A DNA stretch of 64,000 bases from Aselliscus stoliczkanus (lineage: Eukaryota; Chordata; Mammalia; Chiroptera; Hipposideridae): assembly GCA_033961575.1 (NCBI GenBank), contig CM066738.1:91709478-91773477 (forward strand), given 5' to 3'. Positions 58,801-64,000 of the stretch are shown one piece after another. The notes below the pieces were generated by a model. That model was not told where the DNA came from. It saw only the letters and a list, made by a program, of their open reading frames with translations, and made no database searches. Position 1 is the stretch's first letter. Each line of letters starts with the position of its first letter. Made by a program: the position numbers and the translations under genes.

Positions 58801-59049
58801 AGGATGTTTGTAAAGCAATGTGTTCTTGGGAAAAATAAAGCTATTTGCAGAAGGGCTGAAGCCAAGGGGTGCGAAGGGAAGATGAAGAGAGTGATTCGGG
58901 GCCTGTAGGAAGTGGGCTCTCTAGCCTGGTCTTGGAGGAACCCAGTGGGCAGCCTGGAGGGAGTCAGGGCCAGGGTGACAGGGTGGCAGGGATGGTGCAG
59001 ATAGAAGGGCTCTATTCTGCTGCACCTGCCTATCTCTCAAGAACCCTCT
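55827..59049. other. KATNAL2 intron 4, mostly unassigned
   Basis: No exon is recognised. A MIR/L2-like piece lies at about 57890-57985 ('ttcttattcctaatttaccgatgaaaaacgg'). Positions 57360-57790 read like an old DNA-transposon- or SINE-like repeat that I cannot name. Confidence 0.35.
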
Positions 59050-59154
59050 TGGGCTGGCCGGGTGGTGCAGTGGTTAAGCAGTGGCTTGGGAAGCCAGCGG
59101 CCCTGGTTCGGGTCCCATATGTGAGAGCCAGTGACACTGCCCTCAAAATAAAAA

Positions 59155-59191
<37 letters not shown>

Positions 59192-59240
59192 AATAAATAA
59201 TAAATAAAATAAAATAAAACAAAACCAAAACAAAAAGAAC
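59050..59240 (+). repeat. Short SINE with long (AAAT)n tail, 85 bp before exon 5
   Basis: Near-consensus copy with about 90 bp of AAAT-type tail. The target-site duplication AAGAACCCTCTTG lies on both sides. Its A-rich tail is the nearest repeat to the exon 5 acceptor. Confidence 0.9.
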
Positions 59241-59325
59241 CCTCTTGTGCTCCACAAGGTGTTTCGTTACCTCCAACTAAGTGGTTAGAATAATTTCCTT
59301 CAAAGGTCTTTGTTTCCTCCTCAAG

Positions 59326-59443
59326 GGTGATGAGCCACAGTCATCAAAATCTTCCCAAGATCAGCCAGCAGAGGCCACCGTCCAAAACCACGGTGGAGAA
59401 GCGAGGGGACGCCAAACCCCTCCATAAGGAGCACCCTAAACAG
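59326..59443 (+). CDS. KATNAL2: KATNAL2 coding exon 5 (codons 111-150)
   Basis: Completes the split arginine and reads [20 protein letters not shown] and on to EHPKQ, the basic, proline-rich linker of KATNAL2. The acceptor AG is at 59324-59325 and the donor GTCAGG at 59444. It is 118 nt long, and phases fit exons 4 and 6. Confidence 0.93.
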
Positions 59444-59913
59444 GTCAGGCGGCTTTGCTTGGCATTGGTAAAATTGCAGGTGGCTGAGAAACAGCCCCCT
59501 CAAAACAGTGACACTTACTTAGTTTTTTGTTTTGTTTTGTTTTGTTTTTAGGATCTATGTTTTTTAAATTGCTGTGTGATTTCATTAAATGAGAGATTTG
59601 CTTCCAGTTCACTGGGTTAAAATCACGGGCAAATCCCTAGTCTTGCTGACATTTGTAAATTTGAGCAGCAGGCCTCTTTCCTCCCCCAGCCTTCCCCCTG
59701 GTCTGAGTACTGGGTGCCGGGCCTGGACAGGCGCACCCGGGGCCCAAACAGAGCAGGAGGACCTGGTTGCTGCATAGCTGGATCCTCCCCTTTCAGGTAA
59801 CTGTAAGCAGCAGGTCTTCCCGTCCCGAAGCGCATCTCTGGGTTCCTAAAGGCAGGGCAGGGGTAGTCTCGGGTGTGGCTGGGCCTCAGGGTCTCCTGTG
59901 GTGTTTCTCCAAA

Positions 59914-59951
59914 GTGCACAGGGTTGGGCCCCGTGCACAGGGTTGGGCCCC
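59914..59951 (+). repeat. Exact 19-bp tandem duplication
   Basis: GTGCACAGGGTTGGGCCCC occurs twice with no gap, inside KATNAL2 intron 5, in a locally GC-rich stretch (59680-60280) that looks like no known repeat. Confidence 0.9.
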
Positions 59952-60450
59952 GTCCCAGGAGAGAGTCCAGGAGGCGGCGGACACCGACAGCCCCTGACTC
60001 AGGAGTCCTGTGCCTTCCTCGCAGGAGGCTGGCCCATCTGGCCACTGCAGTGTGACCCGGGCGGAAGGGAGGTGGAGATGTGGCAGGATAAATCCCACAG
60101 CAGCTGGCTGGCTCTGCTGCCTCTCCAAACTCAGCCACGCCGGCCACAAACACCTCTGGTCACAGGAGGAAAGGCAGGCCAGCGAGAGGGGATGGGTTGA
60201 GGCACAACTATTTCCTCCACTGGAAAAGCTGCTTGGAGCCCACGTTTCCAAGGCCAGCCCCTTCCACAGGGCACAGGCAGACAGTTATGTCATCTTGTTG
60301 GGGCTGCACAGAAGTGGCCGGATTACACTTGGGGTTTCCCATGTACAGATCTGATCTCCAGCATATGATGTGGATGATGGACTAGGCAGTTGCACCCAGC
60401 ATCTCTAAGTCGCTTTCCACAGCTGACTTCTGATCTTCCTCTTTCTTCAG

Positions 60451-60534
60451 GAGGTTGTCAACAGCACGGACTTTGGCTTGAACATCTCAGGAATCAACAA
60501 AGGCGGTGGCGAAGAAAACGCCCACCCACACAAA
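60451..60534 (+). CDS. KATNAL2: KATNAL2 coding exon 6 (codons 151-178)
   Basis: It encodes EVVNSTDFGLNISGINKGGG and on to EENAHPHK, in phase 0 at both ends. The acceptor is 'ctttcttcag' and the donor GTAGGT. Skipping this exon would keep the frame. Confidence 0.93.
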
Positions 60535-61784
60535 GTAGGTGGAACCTAATCCAGAAAGAGGAAATTCCTATCTCTTTTTAAAAAGGAAAATTAAAGAATA
60601 ATATTATTTTTGTCAAACAGGAAAGTTAACACATAATGATCAAAGGCTGGCTGCCAGGGGAAAAGCGCTTGAGTAAGGAAGGATTAGAGCCCTGGGGCTC
60701 TGTTCTGAATCTTCTCTCTGTATGAATGGCCTCAATGAACTGCCCCATCTCTGAGGAGCTCTTTCCCCATTTGTAAATTGACGGGTTTTGGGAAGAGATG
60801 ACTCCTAAGATTCTTTTCAGCTTAAAAACTTGTGATTAAAATGATAAACAATGGCATGACTGTTCTGCATTATTTAAGGAGTTGTGGCCTCTTACGTGTT
60901 CTTTCCCGCCCTGTTAGTGGTCTTTGATTAGTGGTGTCATCATTCTCTTTGGAATTATGGCTCAGCTTGATCACAATTTCCTGTAAACCTGAAACCTCAG
61001 TTGATCAAAGGTTGATCTTGTCCTTGGTAGATATTTCTACCCCTTTCATAATCCACCTCATGTCCTGATTTGTAAATAAGTTTCTTATACAGAAAAGACC
61101 CAGATTGGGTAGAAATAGGCAAAAAGTAGACAAAACCTGCTTTGGACATGAGAAACAGCATCAACACCAACATGTTTCTCTTGAAACTTCAGGGTTATAT
61201 TTCTTTAAGAGTGATTTCTTTCTTTCTTGATCAAGTTCTCAAACTCCACAACTGCTGATTTACCCCCAGCCAATGGAACTCTGGATTGTGTGTGTGTGAA
61301 GGGGAAGCTGGAAGCATCTCCTTGGAAATCCAGGGAGCTGTCTCATTGTCCTGAAGTGGCTTGTTTTGAGCCTCAATTATATGAATAATTGCTGGAGATG
61401 ATACCACTGAAATCAGTGCCTCCCATGGAGAAATCATTTCCCTGTTCATCTTCACTACTTTTGTTGTGGTTGTTATACCTGAAATTCTGTGGCGTTAGTT
61501 TCTCTCGTGAATATGAACGTCTCAAGTTTATATGAATGGATGTTTCTGATCAGGTCATGAGGAAGCGACTATTTAACCTAGCACTTAACCTTTGAAAGAA
61601 TCTGGCTATAAATTCTCTTTCTAGCAGAAATGTCCTCAGGGTAAAATGTAGATGGTTTTCTCCCTAGCCTTTAAAAGGTTCCTAAGTTAAATGAGGGTGG
61701 ATCTCCAAAATGTATTTCTCTTTGCCATGTTAGGGCCCCTACCTTCAGGATTCCCAAGCCCCACAGCTAATTTGGTAGTCGTGT
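60535..61784. other. KATNAL2 intron 6, unassigned
   Basis: No exon or clear repeat is seen. Confidence 0.35.
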
Positions 61785-62011
61785 TGCTCTTAAAGGCAAC
61801 GGCTTTGGAGTCAGCCTGCCTAGGTTCAAATCCTGGCTCAGACCTTCCCAGCTGTAACCTTGGGCAAGTTGTTTAATCTCTCCAAGTCTCATATATCTCA
61901 TCTGTTAAAATGGAAATAATCGTAGGGCCGCTTCAAATGGCATAATGAATGGAGGGCCTTAGTGCAGGCCCAGCACATAATAAACACTCAATAAATGTTG
62001 GCTACAGTTAT
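61785..62011 (+). repeat. MIR SINE
   Basis: A well-kept MIR: 'aggttcaaatcctggctcagacc', 'taaccttgggcaagttgtttaatctctcc' and 'cagcacataataaacactcaataaatgttgg'. Confidence 0.9.
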
Positions 62012-62059
62012 GGTTATTTTTTTGCATGCATCCTTATTTTTCTCCTCTGTGTATAGGGG

Positions 62060-62340
62060 AGACAAGGTGGCATTGGAAGGACTATGGGGGACAGATATCT
62101 AGGTGTGAATCCTGGCCTGATGTCACTTGTTAGCTGGGTGGCCCTGGATAGCACTTAACTCCTCTGGCTTTACTTCCTCATCTATGAAGCTAGGACACCA
62201 CTCCCAACGAGCAGAAGTGTTATAGGAATTGGAAATAATCCTCACAAGCTATCTTGTACACCTGTTTCGTGCCAGTCTCCCTACTGGGTGGTGAAAGTCC
62301 ATGAGGGTCAGTAAATAGGAGCTCTCATTACTGTGGTGGC
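62060..62340 (+). repeat. MIR SINE
   Basis: A second MIR right after the first: 'tctaggtgtgaatcctggcctgatg', 'agctgggtggccctggatagcacttaactcc'. Confidence 0.75.
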
Positions 62341-62682
62341 AATGAATTCTTCCTGCGTGTGGAATGTTTCAAAAGGAAGAGACAATACAGGCGAAATAGG
62401 TAACGAAGCAGATGGTATGTGTCAGTTCCTGAAAAAGGCTTGTGAATTTTTATTCAAACCAACTTCATGCTGAAGAGTTTATTTACAACTTCTTTTATTT
62501 CTGGAGTGCCTCAATGTGAGGAAATGACCTTATTCATTATTAGTGTGGGTTCTTTTTAAAGCTTCACTTTAAGTTTGCCCTACACACCAAGGAACATAAA
62601 TGTGTCTTGGTTTAATGAAGCTGAGCTCTTAAGGAGAGCCTGCCCCATCTTAATGGTGTAAATAACCATCACTCCCTTTCAG

Positions 62683-62781
62683 GGCCAAATCATCGACTTC
62701 CGAGGGCTGCTTACAGATGCTATCAAAGGAGCAACCTGCGAGCTTGGCTTGAACAGCTTCGACTGTAACCCAGACCCCTCA
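62683..62781 (+). CDS. KATNAL2: KATNAL2 coding exon 7 (codons 179-211)
   Basis: It encodes [20 protein letters not shown] and on to DPS, in phase 0 at both ends, 99 nt. The acceptor is 'ccctttcag' and the donor GTAAGT. This is the conserved segment leading to the AAA region. Confidence 0.95.
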
Positions 62782-62992
62782 GTAAGTGGCTAAGATGTGA
62801 CATTCATCTTGCAAACTGCCAAAATCCAGAGGAATTTTAGAAACATAATTTTGAGTTCAGAGAATCCTTGAGATGAGGTCGAAGATTATAGCTACCTGCC
62901 ACCGTTTATGTCACTGAGATCTGTGCCCTGTTTTTCTTCCTAAGTTACGAAGAAATATTACCTAACGTGAGGCTTTCTGTTCCCATCATCAG

Positions 62993-63070
62993 GAACGATT
63001 GCTGAAACCTTTGAGTGCATTTATTGGCATGAACAGTGAGATGCGAGAATTGGCAGCCGTGGTGAGCCGG
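62993..63070 (+). CDS. KATNAL2: KATNAL2 coding exon 8 (codons 212-237)
   Basis: It encodes [20 protein letters not shown] and on to AAVVSR, nearly identical to what I recall of the mammalian protein. The acceptor is 'catcatcag' and the donor GTAAGA. It is the last coding exon in the window; the AAA ATPase exons follow beyond 64000. Confidence 0.95.
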
Positions 63071-64000
63071 GTAAGATCTGATGTTCAATTCACAAATTTA
63101 CGGAGGCGGATTGGGGCTCCTGGAACACTGCGGGCTGCTTCTTTTATTAATAACAATAAATATGATCATTTATTTATAAAGTGCCCCCACTTGCAAAGGC
63201 ACTCATATTGTTTAGAGGCATAATAATGCATGATAAATAAATTATAGAATCATAAAATTACAATATAAAAAGCCCACCATCTCATTGTAGAGGCCAAGAA
63301 AACTAAAAGAGAAAAAGATGTAGAAAGAAAGGGACAGGTGAAAGGCTTTAGAGCAGAGTCAAGAGTGAAGGAAAGAAGGCCTCTTAGAGAAGGAAACAGC
63401 ATGTCTGCATTTTGTTTAAATAGTCAAAGCCTAGAAATAGAGATGTTGGAAGTCTGATGATTTTCATAAGTGGAAATTTCCATGAAAAACCAGAGTAGTA
63501 GGAAAGAGTTGACCATCCAGACTATGGATTTTTCAAGGTTGCCCCCCAGAATCTAAGGGCAGGGGAGTCTTTGGTTAATGACACAGGCTCTGGAATCTGT
63601 TGACCTGGATTTGATGTCTAGATCCTCCCCCTTTCTAGCTCTGTGACTTTGGGCAAGTTTCTTGGGAACAGAAGAGAGTCCTGAGTTCTAGGAGACTTTT
63701 CCAATTTCCAGTGATCTCTTACTTCAGGAAAGACTGAAACCGAGGCAGGCTCAGACAGAGATCTAAAATGATGCAAAAACAAGCAGAGTGACTGAGGTGG
63801 TTCAGGGTTCCCCAGTTGTCTCTGTTCAGTCCAGTAGCTTGTTCACTGCACGTCTGTTATGTGTCAGGCACGTGCTGGCGGCAGGAAACACTAGGTGAAT
63901 GAATCGACACAACCTTTGCCCACAAGAGTTTCTCATCCCACAGGCAAGGTGTACTTTGAGAGCATAAGAGAGGGGTGTTTGTGCCACAGAGTGGGGAAAG
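63071..64000. other. KATNAL2 intron 8, start
   Basis: A MIR-like piece lies at about 63575-63665 ('tagctctgtgactttgggcaagtttc'). Nothing else is recognised, and the window ends inside the intron. Confidence 0.5.

Larger units (their letters stand above)
21650..64000 (+). other. KATNAL2: KATNAL2 gene (katanin p60 A-like 2), 5' part
   Basis: KATNAL2 is a katanin-family AAA ATPase linked to microtubule severing, cilium formation and sperm-tail and head shaping. Eight coding exons were recognised, with AG acceptors and GT donors, and they splice into a single open frame of 711 nt (237 codons). It covers an N-terminal LisH dimerisation motif (about residues 25-57) and the linker up to the start of the ATPase region. 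The ATP-binding and hydrolysis motifs are not in this window, so the gene continues past 64000. Identity rests on exon-by-exon similarity to mammalian KATNAL2 and on the neighbours PIAS2 and ELOA2. Intron 1 is 28.4 kb and hosts ELOA2. Confidence 0.93.

Noticed and set aside
4411..59240. Many A-box/B-box pairs resembling tRNA genes
   Set aside because: They lack a foldable acceptor stem and anticodon arm and have A tails and target duplications, so they are SINEs, not tRNA genes.
1..64000. CRISPR arrays, operons, or a prokaryote-type defence system
   Set aside because: The window is mammalian; the regular repeats are microsatellites or SINEs and there are no spacers or cas-like genes.

Overview
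This is a 64 kb piece of a mammalian nuclear genome. Split coding exons with GT-AG junctions, a large CpG island, L1, L2, MIR and LTR remnants and very dense tRNA-derived SINEs all show this. The SINE families, with heads such as 'ggccggccgagtggcgca' and a second type ending 'gttccccaataaaa', look like those of bats. I infer a bat, probably of the horseshoe-bat side of the order, but species cannot be read from the sequence alone.

The locus is the PIAS2 - KATNAL2 - ELOA2 neighbourhood (human 18q21.1). (1) Positions 1-5418 are intron 1 of PIAS2, which runs leftward out of the window. The stretch holds retrovirus-like LTR remnants and a MIR. (2) A CpG island at about 5080-5940 carries the first coding exon of PIAS2 on the minus strand (5419-5442, eight codons) and its promoter. 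(3) Positions 5950-21500 are intergenic and mostly L1, L2, MaLR and SINE sequence. (4) KATNAL2 starts at about 21.65 kb on the plus strand. Eight consecutive coding exons were joined by eye: 21772-21822, 50221-50291, 53754-53920, 55286-55328, 59326-59443, 60451-60534, 62683-62781 and 62993-63070. They total 711 nt, or 237 codons, in one consistent frame. They cover the LisH N-terminal part and the linker; the AAA ATPase domain lies beyond the right edge. (5) Intron 1 of KATNAL2 (28.4 kb) contains ELOA2, an intronless elongin-A retrogene, on the opposite strand at 34.36-36.5 kb. Its C-terminal two thirds is open, but its N-terminal TFIIS-like module is broken by frameshifts and stops.

The most interesting points are the half-decayed ELOA2 copy that keeps its elongin BC box; an RFX X-box and three inverted CCAAT boxes at the KATNAL2 start, which fits a gene of cilia and sperm tails; a perfect GTCACGTGAC palindrome in the PIAS2 promoter; and a set of SINEs that appear to be built by swapping head and tail modules. 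About 33 SINE copies were counted by eye. I found no CRISPR array, operon or other prokaryote-like system.
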